From assembly GCF_040869045.1 (NCBI RefSeq), contig NC_090319.1, forward strand, positions 385,283,601-385,347,600: a stretch of 64,000 bases of DNA, in the 5' to 3' direction. This stretch comes from Eurosta solidaginis (Eukaryota > Arthropoda > Insecta > Diptera > Tephritidae). The stretch's first letter is position 1, and every line of letters begins with the position of its first letter. The notes under the pieces were generated by a model. It made no database searches. It was not told where the DNA came from and saw nothing but the letters and a program-made list of their open reading frames with translations. The position numbers and the translations under genes are program-made. Positions 1 to 10,798 of the stretch are shown piece by piece.

Positions 1-17
1 TTAAAACCACTTCTTTA

Positions 18-476
18 ATGTGTGAAAATTTTCAGAAACTTGCTCTGGAGTTAGCTGAAATTAAAACAGAAATGTATCGGAATCAATCTAGGTCGCGTTC
101 CAATTCTAGGAACTATTTCAGAAATTCTTTTAGGCGTCGTTCTAGCTCGCGTAATAATCCAAATTGGTCGTGTAGATTTCACTACAAATTTGGAAATTAT
201 GCTAGAAGTTGTGAACAACCTTGTTCTTATAACAAAAAACAAAGATTCAGCAAACAAAATTCTTCCGATGTTGCAGCGACGAACAATGGAAATTTAGAAT
301 TTTCGACGCGTCGCTTATTTATTTTTGACAGAGAAAACAAACAAAATTTTTTAATTGATAGTGGAGCAGAAATTTCGGTATTACCCGCGTCTAAATTTCC
401 TCATACGAAACGTTCCGACATAATTCTCACTGCAGCTAATGGATCAACAATTTCCACTTACGGGAAAAGCTTTTAA
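18..476 (+). pseudogene. gag C-terminus and start of protease (Ty3/gypsy)
   Basis: This 152-residue frame holds an RS-rich nucleic-acid-binding stretch (about residues 23-45), a zinc-knuckle-like CRFHYKFGNYARSC motif, and the aspartic protease active site FLIDSGAEISVLPAS (about residues 111-125). The frame stops at 474-476 in the middle of the protease, and the remainder continues in the -1 frame from about 473. Because the break lies inside the protease domain it is a mutation or a read error, not a programmed gag-pol shift. The first ATG is arbitrary, since the true frame enters from outside the window. Confidence 0.85.
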
Positions 477-2770
477 ACGTAAATTTGGGTTTAAGACGTG
501 AATTTCCCTTTACATTTTTGATTGCAGATATAGCCAAGCCAATAATTGGCGCTGATTTTCTTTGTAAATATGGTCTTCTTATAGACATTAAACATAAACG
601 TTTAGTAGATCCATTAACCAATCTCTCAGTTAAAACAGTATCTTACTTTTGTGATATTCCATTACCCAAATTATTTGTGATTGAAAATAAATTTACAAAA
701 TTATTAAAAGAGTTTCCGTCACTTATTTCAGAGCCAGATTATACTAAACCTGTTAAACATACAACAGTACATCGACTTGTAACAGAAGGTAGTCTTCCAT
801 TTTCTAAGCCCAGGCGCTTAGATCCGGTAAAATACAAAGTCGCGAAAACGGAGTTTGATTTCTTAGTTAAAACAGGCATTTGTCGGCCTTCAAATTCTTC
901 AGTAGCATCACCACTTCACCTTGTACCTAAAAAAGAGTTGAATGATTGGCGTCCATGTGGTGATTTTAGAAGATTGAATATTGTAACTGTTCCCGATCGT
1001 TATCCCTTACCTCACATTCAAGATTTTAATATGAACCTTCATAATAAAAATATATTTTCAAAATTAGATTTAGTTAGAGCATATCACCAAATTCCTATGG
1101 CTGAAGAAGATATTTACAAAACTGCTATTACAACTCCTTTCGGTATGTTTGAATTCATGAGAATGCCTTTCGGACTTAGAAATTCTGCACAAACCTTTCA
1201 ACGATTCATAAATGAGGTAGTAGGTGACTTAGATTTTGTATATGCTTACATCGACGACTTAATTATTGCAAGTACAGACGAAGAACAAAATTTAAAAGAT
1301 TTACGTATCCTTTTTCAACGCCTTACAGAGTACGGTTTAAACATTAAACCAAGTAAATGTACTTTTGGTGTACCTAGTATCGATTTTTTAGGACATAACA
1401 TTTCTGGAAGAGGTATTCGACCTTCCGATGAAAAGGTATCAGCTATTCGCAATTTTGAACGTCCAAAATCAGTTAAGCAGGCACAGAAATTTATTGGTAT
1501 GGTAAATTATTATCATAGATACATTCCAAAACTAGCAGAATTTACAAACAAAATTTATGATCTAATTAACAAAGTAAATAAGAAACGTGACAAAACTTTG
1601 GTATGGGATGAGAATTCGAATGAAGCTTTTGAATGCATTAAAGATAAATTTGCATCTACGATATTGTTAAATCATTTTAACAAAGATGCTAAATTATCTT
1701 TAACAGTAGATGCATCTAACACAGCGATTGGGGGCGTTATACAACAAAATTACAATAATAAAATTGAGCCCATTGCATTCTTTTCTAAAAAACTTTCTCC
1801 AACTGAAATTAAGTATAGTGCTTTTGATAGGGAATTATTGGCGATTTATTTAAATATAAAACATTTTAGATATCTTTTGGAAGGACGACAATTTACAGTT
1901 TATACGGACCATAAACCTTTGACTACTGCTTTAAATTCAAAAACAGAACGAAGTCCTAGACAAACGAGACACTTGGAATTTATAGCACAATTTACTGATG
2001 ACATACAATACATTAAAGGAGAATCCAATGTTGTAGCAGATACGCTATCTAGAGCTTTTGAGGTTGATGCAATATATAATACAGAACTGAATTTTAAAAT
2101 TTTACAAACTGAACAACAAAAAGATGATGACTTAAATCAACTTGTATCTGATTCTCAATATCTAAATTTAAAGTTAATTAATATTCCGATTTTAAATTTT
2201 AATATTTGGTGTGAAATTTCAGGAGAAACTCCTAGGCCATTTGTACCGAGTAATTTGCGAAAGACAGTATTTGATATTTTACATGGAATAGCACATCCGG
2301 GTACAAGAGCTACACGACGGCTCATAGTTAAAAAATATTATTGGCCTAATATGAATAAGGATATTAATATTTGGTCAAAAGAGTGTCTTAATTGTCAAAA
2401 GTCTAAGGTTTATCGTCATACAAAATCCCCTGTTGTCAAAATTCAAATTCCCAAGAATAGATTTGAACACATCCATTTAGATATAGTTGGACCATTACCT
2501 ATTTCAAAAGGACATCGCTATATTTTAACGATTATTGAAAGATTTACCCGCTGGCCTGAGGCATATGCATTAAAAGACATTTCAGCAACTACAATTGCAA
2601 ATAAGTTTTTTAGAGAATATATTTCTCGGTTTGGAGTTCCGTTAAAGATAACAACTGATCAAGGTAGCCAATTTACATCGAAATTGTTTTCAGAGTTAAC
2701 TAAATTACTAGGTAGTCACCAAATCACCCTCAAGGAAATGGTATGGTTGAAAGGTTTCATAGACAATTAA
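473..2770 (+). pseudogene. pol: protease end, reverse transcriptase, RNase H, integrase core
   Basis: A long open frame of over 760 residues. In order: protease tail; reverse transcriptase with the YIDDLI catalytic box (bases about 1247-1265); RNase H with VDAS and YTDHKPLT; an integrase HHCC finger (HPG..H..C..C, about bases 2280-2400); and the integrase core with HLDIVGPLP and TTDQGSQF, giving the first two catalytic aspartates. Near base 2725 a short out-of-frame deletion removes residues between the LGSH segment and the expected HPQGNG, and translation then runs into a stop at 2768-2770. The third catalytic residue is encoded in the following frame. Confidence 0.93.
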
Positions 2771-3276
2771 AGACTACTATAATAGCTAGAGAGGACACAA
2801 ATAATTGGTATGACGAGTTACCTGTCATATTACTTGGTTTGCGATCTATTTACAAAGAAGATATTTCGGCTACACCAGCGGAAATGGTTTTCGGTCAGAA
2901 TTTACGTTTGCCAGGGGAACTTGTTGTGCCATCAGCTAAAAATTTCTCATCAACTGAAGTTTTAAGTAATTTACGTGAACATTTTCGAAATGTTAGATCA
3001 AATTTAAGTCATTATGTTCCAAAAGATCTTCAAACTTGTAAATTTGCATTCGTTCGAGTCATTAATAAACATTCATTACAACAACCATATGAAGGACCTT
3101 ACAAAATTGTGGAAAAAGACCAAAAATGTTTTAAACTTGAAATAGATAATAATATTAAAACGATTCCTATTGATAGATTAAAACCTGCAATAATTGAGAC
3201 AACAGACACAAACAACACCAAGAATTTACATAAAAAGAGAGTTACATTCAATTTGTTTAATGATAAATTTTCTTGA
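2731..3276 (+). pseudogene. integrase C-terminus (Ty3/gypsy)
   Basis: This frame continues the integrase after the deletion: the [13 protein letters not shown] segment supplies the third catalytic residue (the glutamate of VER). It is followed by the conserved ILLGLRS..KED...P.EMVFG block and a C-terminal chromatin- or DNA-binding tail. The stop lies immediately before the polypurine tract. It was originally continuous with the frame upstream. Confidence 0.9.
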
Positions 3277-3284
3277 AGGGGGAG
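3275..3284 (+). other. Polypurine tract of the gypsy element
   Basis: GAAGGGGGAG directly follows the integrase stop and directly precedes the LTR start. This is the expected position of the plus-strand primer for reverse transcription. Confidence 0.75.
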
Positions 3285-3287
3285 TAA

Positions 3288-3524
3288 TGTAGGGTTCTTA
3301 TTATCTTTATTTAACTTTGTATTTTAGTTACTTTGAACTTTTTAATTTTTAAATGTATTATCAATATTTTAAGTTTCAATATTGATTTTCAATTTTCAAA
3401 AATATTCATGATTGTAAAAAAATAAAAAAATATATTGACGCATACATTTAGGCGTTTTAAAAAATATAATTTAAATTTTTATTATAAAATAAAAACGTAG
3501 TAATTGAAACTATCAATTACTACA
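3288..3524 (+). repeat. 3' LTR of the gypsy element (boundary inferred)
   Basis: The segment starts TGTAG right after the polypurine tract and reaches an inverted CTACA at 3520-3524, about 237 bp. It contains a polyadenylation-type AATAAA near 3422. A hairpin with 11-bp arms (GTAGTAATTGA and its complement) lies at its right end. The right boundary is inferred from the inverted terminus only, because the 5' LTR needed for comparison is outside the window. Confidence 0.6.
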
Positions 3525-4492
3525 GTCTCTACCAGCATTGCAGACTAAAAGTTATAAAAGTTATAAATTCTAAATTCCTTTAAAATTACAACTTTATAAT
3601 AATAATGATCACTCAACGTCAAAAACAAACGTTGGGAAATAATTATTGTAGGAAAAATAGAAACTGACGTTGATAAAAAATAAATTTTGTGCAAAATTTT
3701 TCAATTTTTATTCAAAAATGATTATGAAGCAATGTTTATGCGCTAGAACTTATAACTCCTATGTTCCTGATTTCTTCGATTGCCTGATCGGTCTGTTCCC
3801 TCATAGTTCTCACTTTCTTGATAATATGAACAAATGCTACACCATCAACATATGTACCTAAACGAAATGTTAATGTGGATTAGACAAGCTTGTATATTTA
3901 TGAGCAAAACCATCCTAAACAGAGCCCGAACACTAGTCCCTACGGGCATCTTCTGCCGAATTTCGGTAATTGAAATATATAATTCAATAGAACGTTCGAA
4001 ATAATTATTGAGTAAAGGAAAAATTCAAGTGTCACCGCTACTCATCCCCTAAATATCTACCTGGAGGATAAGAAATCCGTTAACTTATTTTTCTAGTTTG
4101 TGAAATGAACTAATGTCGTCTCCGCGGCGATAAAATTATCTGGAAAATTCTGACAGGGTAATATGTTCTACATCTAACTCATAGGCACAATACTTATTGA
4201 ATGCTTTTAAATTAGGATTTGTTCTGATGAAATAAATTCGTAAAATATATCTGATATAATAATTCGCTTCAAAGGTTTTCCCTCCCTTGAAGTGAAAATC
4301 ATTGTTTAATTTTGTACTTAGCTAAAAAATAGAATACATAAAATACTAAGTTACTACTTAGGCATTGGGCATTTGTATCGTACAACAATATAGATGTTAT
4401 TATTCAAAACCAAAAACGACCATTTTCTACCAAAATCAGTCAAGCACCGCCAATATTCACAATTCTGACGAAAAGTATATTTTCGGGTTACG
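3525..4492. other. Intergenic AT-rich stretch downstream of spindle-F
   Basis: No exon was recognised. Part of it should be the 3' flank of the minus-strand gene ending at 4493. Small inverted pieces occur (ACGTTG and CAACGT near 3617-3672), but nothing could be assigned. Confidence 0.5.
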
Positions 4493-5726
4493 TCAGAAGT
4501 CAAGATCCGTTTCTATAAAGTGCGCTTCGACATGCTGCTGGAAGGGTTCCCACGGTACAGTGCTGTCAAATTTTTTTCCACACATAGGACACAAACGATC
4601 ACATTTAGTGACATTTACTATTTCTTTCGCATCATCATCGGCACCACCATTTACGTCTATAAAAGTATAATCTTCCGCTTCGTTGATGCTCGAAGGTCCT
4701 CTTTCTTCGGTTTCTTCATATTTTGGCCAAGCTTTTATGCCTTTGGATTCTTGTTTGTTATTATCAAGTAAAATTTCGCCAAGACTTTCATCGGTCTCTA
4801 GACTTTTATCTGCCATTTCTGGTTTTTGTGATTTATTTGCACAATCTTTACATGGCTGCAGTACTACAATGAAAAATATATGCTTAAGTATTTTTAAATG
4901 AGGCTAATGCAAAAACTATGATAAAATTACCTAATTTTTGCTGCAACGTAGTAACAGTCGCTGCCAGCTCTTGCTGTTGTTTAAGTGCCTCATCGCGCAT
5001 TTCTTGCAACGCATCCATACATTTTTTAGCCAAAGAATTAAAATCTTCATCGGCGTTATCACTTTCTCCGGACCCATCACCCACATTCAAGTATGCACAT
5101 CCTAGATCATCTTCAGCATTTGGGACGAAAGCGGTCAAGCCTTCAACCAAGTCTCCTTTTTGTTCATAATCGTCTAATAAAACTTCTTCCATGCTTAGCT
5201 CTGAACCATTCGGTATAAGTTTGTGACGTAAATTTGGATTGGGTGTGTGTTGTGTAAACGTTTTGGAACGTATAAGATTTTGGCTACCACCGCTCCCATT
5301 GCGTGCATGCGTTTGTAAATCATCGGCATCTTCATTTGCAATATTGACGTCTTGTTCCTTAGTGGCAGTACAGCCTGTTTTATCTTTGGCTATTTGTGAG
5401 AGGCGAGACCAAAGCTTTCTGTTTTCATTTGACACCATATTGATATGTTCGCTCAATTGTTGTTTTTGTCGGTTTAATTCGGCGACGTTAAGTCGTAATT
5501 GCAGCAATTCATCCGCATCATCGCGTGTATTTGCAGTGCTATTGTTGTTTTGTGATGATACCGCTGCTGTACCTTGTTCAATGCGTTCACGTAGCTCTCC
5601 ATTATCTTCCTCCAACACTGTGAGTCGTCGCTGCAGTACAACACAGCGCTCCTTCATTGTTTGTAACGCTACCCGCAATGCATACTCTGAAGCAAGTGTA
5701 ATGTCAGAGTTGGGGCCCGATTCCAT
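4493..5726 (-). CDS. spn-F: Spindle-F homologue, coiled-coil adaptor with UBZ-type zinc finger
   Basis: Two exons, 5726-4931 and 4863-4493, joined across a 67-bp intron with GTAATT and TTGTAG borders, give 388 residues. The N-terminus (ASEYALRVALQTMKER, then about 80 residues of heptads) resembles the start of the TBK1/IKK-epsilon adaptors NAP1 and SINTBAD. A second coiled coil lies at about residues 230-265. The C-terminus holds C-x2-C-x15-H-x3-H (Cys357, Cys360, His376, His380), the spacing of UBZ1 ubiquitin-binding fingers. In Drosophila, spindle-F works with the kinase Ik2 and with minus-end microtubules in oocyte and bristle polarity. The middle is acidic and low-complexity. The start is the first ATG of the open frame. 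Identity rests on remembered family features, not on an alignment; another member of the same adaptor family is the main alternative. Confidence 0.75.
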
Positions 5727-6109
5727 TCTGCCAGTTGCTCACTTTCACTTACAGGAACGTCAAAAACGATCCTTTCGGCACCTTAAACTATATTTTGAGT
5801 CAGCCAAGCATTTGCTCAATAATAAAGTCTTCTAGAATTAAAAATAATATGCTTAAAGTGGAACAAATATAAAACTTGAGAAATTCAACAATGACCACAG
5901 TGCGAATATCAGTATGAAAGCAAATGTGTCAACCAATTTTCAATTTTGACAGATTCTCCTTTGCACCGTTTCGTAATAAATTTTGTAAGGTGTGATCACT
6001 TACGCCGGACTTAAAATTAAGGAATTGGCCGCTTCAATGCGCAGAAAGCTGTGGTCTGATGCATGACCGGACAAACGTTTTGCAACGTTTTACAAGACGG
6101 TGCACGGCA
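5727..6109. other. 5' flank of spindle-F
   Basis: This is the presumed promoter and 5' UTR region of the minus-strand gene. No second gene is visible. The repeat island begins immediately beyond it. Confidence 0.4.
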
Positions 6110-6271
6110 GCGATTTAGTTTAGCACCCCCGAGTTCGGGGTTTAACTTGGTATCAAATGAAAGAGGGAGTTCTCCCGATCACAAATATATATATCTTAAA
6201 GTGCGCAAACTTATAATTTAAAAGTTATTTGTTGTTAAAGTTTGCAAATTTCTATACAACTTCTATATGTG

Positions 6272-6627
6272 CCCTGCAAAAATCGTTGGATCATGTGGTC
6301 CACTTGTGTCATACTGGAGTACTTACCATTAAAACATACTGTAATGCAGCAATGGACCAACTTATGTTTCTACACGAACATATTGTAAATCGATCATTGC
6401 TCGTTTTTAACGATTGTAATCACTACACGATGTTTATTGGCCTGTGGGTACTCCATGGATTACTCTGATGTAATGCGGAGCTGGAGTATGTGGTCCAGTC
6501 CTAGGACATCGCAATGTTAATTGGACCATATTTTTTGTATGAATTGTGGTTAATTTTGGGGCACTCGCTTGGCCCATAGCGAGTACTCCATACATGCATG
6601 CATGGAGTACTCGCGATTTTTGCAGGG
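6272..6627. mobile_element. MITE with CCCTGCAAAAATCG terminal repeats, nested in foldback copy 1
   Basis: Perfect 14-bp inverted ends: CCCTGCAAAAATCG at 6272-6285 and its complement at 6614-6627. The second foldback copy reads straight through the corresponding point, which shows this is an insertion. Any duplicated target is only 2-3 bp and ambiguous. The interior carries further inverted pieces around GGAGTACTC and CATGCATG. It has no coding capacity. Confidence 0.75.
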
Positions 6628-6647
6628 TGTATACGTATATATATATT

Positions 6648-7185
6648 ATGACATTACAAATCTGTGCTGCCACATCTAAAAAAAACGGAACAAGTGCAGA
6701 ATCGAAAAATAACTTATAACTTATAATAACTTAAAAAATTTGAAAAGGCTCTTTTTTGCATTCGCGAACGAGCTGATATTACCTTATAACTCTTATGTTT
6801 ATTGTTATGTTAGCCAATCCAACACCGGCTGCGCCATGCACAGTAATTCTGCGTAGAACACCTTTTTGCATAGGCGGCCTTCGGCCGCGCTTATAAAAAA
6901 TAACCCTGGGCTACGCCATGCCAAGTCCGGGTGTGTGATATAACCGTGGCTACCGCCACGGTGATGCCCTTCTGCGTAGTATACCACACATCCGGACTTG
7001 GCATGGCGTAGCCCAGGGTTATTTTTTATAAGCTACCTACGCGGAAAGGTGTTTCAACTTCTCAAAATGCGTAGTAAAAATATATATTTTCCTTTTTCTT
7101 TATTTACTGAAAGGTGGTAAGGTAATATTTATATTTTTTTTTTTTTTTTTGTTTATGTGGCAGCACAGCTTTGTAATGTCATCAA
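6648..7185. repeat. Inverted-repeat segment with a strong central hairpin
   Basis: The ends ATGACATTACAAA..TGTGCTGCCACAT (6648-6680) and the inverted counterpart near 7157-7185 pair. In the centre, 6890-6932 and 6992-7033 form arms of about 42 bp around TAACCCTGGGCTACGCCATG, with a GC-rich loop holding GGCTACCGCCACGG. In foldback copy 2 the left arm and centre are missing, so that copy is a deletion derivative or this is a gain here. Confidence 0.6.
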
Positions 7186-7545
7186 TAAAATATATATATA
7201 TATAAATGTGCATGTTGCTACAAAAGCGCGATTGATTTAATAAAAACATTTATAAGTAAAAACAATGCAGAAATGAAATGTGAAGTATACAAAAATGCAA
7301 GTTAAGTTTATCGTTGCCAATTTATATAGATATATATGTGTATTAAGGTTTTGAAAGATATGTAAATTGTAATTTAAAGTGCTATAGAAATTTGCTAAAT
7401 TTGCCAACTTTAACAAATAACTTTTAAATTATAAGTTTGCGCACTTTAAAATATGTATATTTGTGCTCGGGAGAACTCCCTCTTTCATTTGATACCAAGT
7501 TTTACCTCGAAATCGGGGGGTGCTATTCTAAAATTTTCCCTCTTT

Positions 7546-7968
7546 TCCGTTTTTCGTGAATATCATTTGCTAAGCGCTTAATTTTTGACTTCCGTTTGTG
7601 GCTTCGCAATCCTACCATCCGGATATTCTTAGAAGTATATAAAGGCCGTTCTCTCAATGTGCGGTTAATGTTGCATTTAACCGAATCAAAGTTCGAAATA
7701 AATTCTTCGTTTTTACCAAAGGCTGATTAGCCAACCACCGGTTAATTTGATCTTTGTGAATATTTTTTCGAAGTAGTTCACACAAATATGATTGAGAATG
7801 CACAAAATCAACAAGCAGCTAATTGGACATTGGGAAAACCCCTTTTTAGCCACAGGCGGCTAAGAGTCGGTAAGATGCTAAATCGCACTTTGAGAAAACG
7901 GCCCTACATGCTGTTTAGAATTACCAAACAATTATAAAAATGGCCCTTTTTATTTCCTTTATTAAGTG
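7546..7968 (+). promoter_or_regulatory. Possible LTR- or promoter-like remnant with TATA box
   Basis: TATATAAAGG at about 7637-7646 lies upstream of an initiator-like CTCTCAATG and an AATAAA at about 7700. The layout recalls a short LTR or 5' UTR, but no second copy or polyprotein is present. Weak evidence. Confidence 0.25.
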
Positions 7969-9268
7969 CAAATTAAACTGCCTTAACCCTAACGCCATAG
8001 TCGTAAAGCCTACATACCCATATACATAACCACCTCCAATGTCATCGATTAATGGTGCCTAAACCTAAAAATCGTCAAAATTTCATAAAGATGAAGAAAA
8101 CGCAAAAACGTATCCAAAACAATGAATAAAATTTACAAAAAGTTATTAAATTCACCAACTAAAATATTTTCAGGTTATGGATATGGCGAGAACCCAAAAA
8201 CCAATTGGTTGGCTATGGTATGGTTATTGCGTTAGCTTTATGGTATGGCACCATTAAGACCAAATTAAACTTCCTTAACCCTAACGCCATACTCGTGACC
8301 ATACCCATATCCATATCCATCTCCAATGTGTTCGATTAATGGTGCCTTAACCTAAAAATCGTGAAAATTTTATAAAAACGGTGAAAACGCAAACAATTAC
8401 AATCATATTCCACAAAAAATAAGTCTCTTAGTCAAAACGTATCCAAAACAACAAATAAAATATACAAAAAGGTAATAAATTCACCAACTCAAATATTTTT
8501 AGGTTATGAATATGGCGAAAAACCAAAAACCAATTGGTTGGCTAAGGTATGGTTATGGCGTAAGCGTATGTTATGGCACCATTAATCGACTACATTGATT
8601 TCCGTAATGTAGGTTCGATCAGCTGTTTTTTCTGGTTATGGTTTTATGGTTATAAGTCAGCATTAATTAGCCCTTAAATCGATTACATTGATTTCCATAA
8701 GGTAGGTTCTATCAGCTGTTTATCTGGTTATGGCTTTGTTGTTATAAAGGGCGAATTAATGGTGACTTATAACCATAAAGCCACAACCAGATAAAACAGC
8801 TGATCGAACCTACCTTATGCAAATCAATGTAATCGATTAATGGTGCCATACCATAACGCTAACTCGAATACATTGATTTCCATAAGGGAGGTGTGGTCAA
8901 CTGTTTTATTTGGTTATGGTTTTATGGCCTTTAAAGGGCAAATTAATGGTGACTTACCATAACGGTACCGCCATAACCATACCATAGCCAATCAATTGGT
9001 TTTTGGTTTCTCGCCATATCCATAACCTAAAAATATTTGAGTTGTTGAATTTAATTAATTTTTGTATATTTTATGCATTGTTTTGGATACGTTATGACTA
9101 AAAGACTTAATTTTTGTGGAATATGTTTGTAATTTTTTGCGTTTTCTTCATTTTTATGAAATTTTCACGGTTTTTAGGTTAAGGCGCCATTAACCGATGA
9201 CACTGGAGATGGTTATGGATATGGGTATGGTTACGACTATGGCGTTAGGGTTAAGGAAGTTTAATTTG
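7969..9268. mobile_element. Long-TIR foldback element, about 1.3 kb, with duplicated left arm
   Basis: The left end CAAATTAAACTGCCTTAACC (7969) pairs with the right end at 9268. The arms of roughly 320 bp contain CCTAACGCCATA, CCAATTGGTTGGCTA and AGGTTATGGATATGGCG. The left arm is present twice in direct orientation (7969-8250 and 8262-8590), and the second copy pairs best with 8942-9268. The middle (about 8660-8850) is another palindrome built on GATTACATTGATTTCC and ATCAGCTGTT. No coding frame is present. Confidence 0.75.
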
Positions 9269-9391
9269 CCCTTAAGTCACCATTAATTCGCCCTATAAAT
9301 TTAAATTACAATTTCTTCGCGAAAGCCGCAGTGCATAGAATCCCACAAATCACACACAGAAGATTGTGCATTCACGAGTTCAAAATTGCTT

Positions 9392-9684
9392 CCCTGCAAA
9401 AATCGTGTGACCAAAAACGCACACAGCCACACGAAATTTTGACAGGGGTGACGATTTGGAATGAAAAATTCTCCAAATGAAATAGCATGTTGACAAATTT
9501 AGCTTTCCCACAATGTATCGTGCTCTCTCGCACCTATTATTTTTATTGGGATAGCAAAATACATCATTTTTGCGTGCAAAAAAATCCGCCATTTCTAATT
9601 CAGGAGAGACAGCAAAACATTTGGTGGTCGAAAATTTTTTCAATTTTGAGAGTTTTAAATGGAATATCTCCGGAAAGATTTAAA
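9392..9684. mobile_element. Fragment of the CCCTGCAAAAATCG repeat class
   Basis: It starts with the same 14-bp terminus (CCCTGCAAAAATCG, 9392-9405) as the nested MITE at 6272. No inverted partner is found before the next foldback begins, so the right end is missing. Confidence 0.45.
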
Positions 9685-9847
9685 ATTAAGAGGGAGTTCT
9701 CCAGATCACATATATATATATTTTAAAGTGCGCAAACTTATAATTTAAAAGTTATTTGGTGTTAAAGTTTGCAAATTTCTATACAAATTTTATATGTGTA
9801 TACGTATATATATGTGGCAGCACAGCTTTGTAATTTCATCAATAAAA

Positions 9848-9885
<38 letters not shown>

Positions 9886-10225
9886 CATGTTGCTACAAAA
9901 GCGCGATTGATTTAATAAAAACATTTATAATAAGTGAAAACAATGCAAAAATGAAATGTGAAATATACAAAAATGCAATTTAAGTTTATCGTTGCCAATT
10001 TATATAGATATGTATGTGGATTAAAGTTTTGAAAGATGTGTAAATTGTAATTTAAAGTGCTATAGAAATTTGCTAAATTTGCAAACTTTAACAACAAATA
10101 ACTTTTAAGTTATAAGTTTGCACACTTTAAAATATATATATTTGTGATCGGGATAACTCCCTCTTTCATTTGATACCAAGTTTTACCCCTAACTCGGGGG
10201 GTGCTATTCTAAAATTTTCCCAAAG
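9685..10225. mobile_element. Foldback element copy 2
   Basis: Shorter relative of the element at 6110-7545. The left arm is at 9688-9800 and the right arm at 10070-10225, with a middle shared with copy 1 (GTGGCAGCACAGCTTTGTAA, an AT dinucleotide run at 9845-9880, GTGCATGTTGCTACAAAAGC). It ends about 90 bp before the first host-gene fragment. Confidence 0.75.
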
Positions 10226-10317
10226 TCTAATATACAATGATTTTTGCTGTTTATTTCGACAACAATTTTTTATTTGATTTTTGTGCTCATCGAAAGACAT
10301 CACAATTATGTAGCACC

Positions 10318-10657
<340 letters not shown>

Positions 10658-10691
10658 CTGGCACCAATTGTTCACACCAAATTGTTAGGCA

Positions 10692-10775
10692 CAGGATTCG
10701 CCACTGGTAGGTGAGGTTGGCAATCACAACCCCCTGAATCATTTTGGTCGGCAGGTATGCCGCGGATATATTCTT
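10692..10775 (+). repeat. Degenerate piece of SINE family A
   Basis: It matches the CAGGATTCGCC..GGTGAGGTTG..CAA..CCCCTGAATC..GGTATGCCGCGGATATATTC blocks of the repeat copies at 12937, 20408 and 49530, with internal deletions. It separates the Cdc5 and Sec24 fragments. Confidence 0.6.
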
Positions 10776-10798
10776 GGCACTTGTTATTGATGGCTTTT

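Larger units (their letters stand above)
1..3524 (+). mobile_element. Ty3/gypsy LTR retrotransposon, 5' part cut by window edge
   Basis: The order gag zinc finger, protease, reverse transcriptase, RNase H, integrase, polypurine tract, LTR is that of a Ty3/gypsy element. The gag end carries an arginine/serine-rich stretch and a knuckle of the type CRFHYKFG..C..PC, which I associate with the mag-like lineage of insect elements. The 5' LTR and most of gag lie outside the window. There is no env frame between integrase and LTR. Two frame breaks, near 476 and near 2725, leave it non-coding as a whole, although reverse transcriptase and RNase H read cleanly. It is probably a fairly young, recently dead copy. 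Confidence 0.93.
6110..7545. mobile_element. Foldback element copy 1, with nested insertions
   Basis: The arms at about 6110-6271 and 7381-7545 are long inverted repeats. Both contain the block GTATCAAATGAAAGAGGGAG (read inverted on the right), then the segment with GTGCGCAAACTTATAATTTA, and end in GTTAAAGTTTGCAAATTTCTATA. The outer ends run into a G/C stretch next to TAGCACCCCC. A second, shorter copy lies at 9685-10225. Two other repeats sit inside this copy. Confidence 0.75.

Noticed and set aside
470..480. TTTTAAAC-like string at the frame change in the gypsy element as a programmed -1 frameshift site
   Set aside because: The change lies inside the protease domain, not between gag and pol, and the zero-frame codon phasing does not fit a slippery heptamer. 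A mutation or read error is more likely.
5239..5835. 198-residue plus-strand frame opposite spindle-F
   Set aside because: A shadow of the minus-strand coiled-coil coding sequence; cysteine/serine-rich as antisense frames of such regions are.
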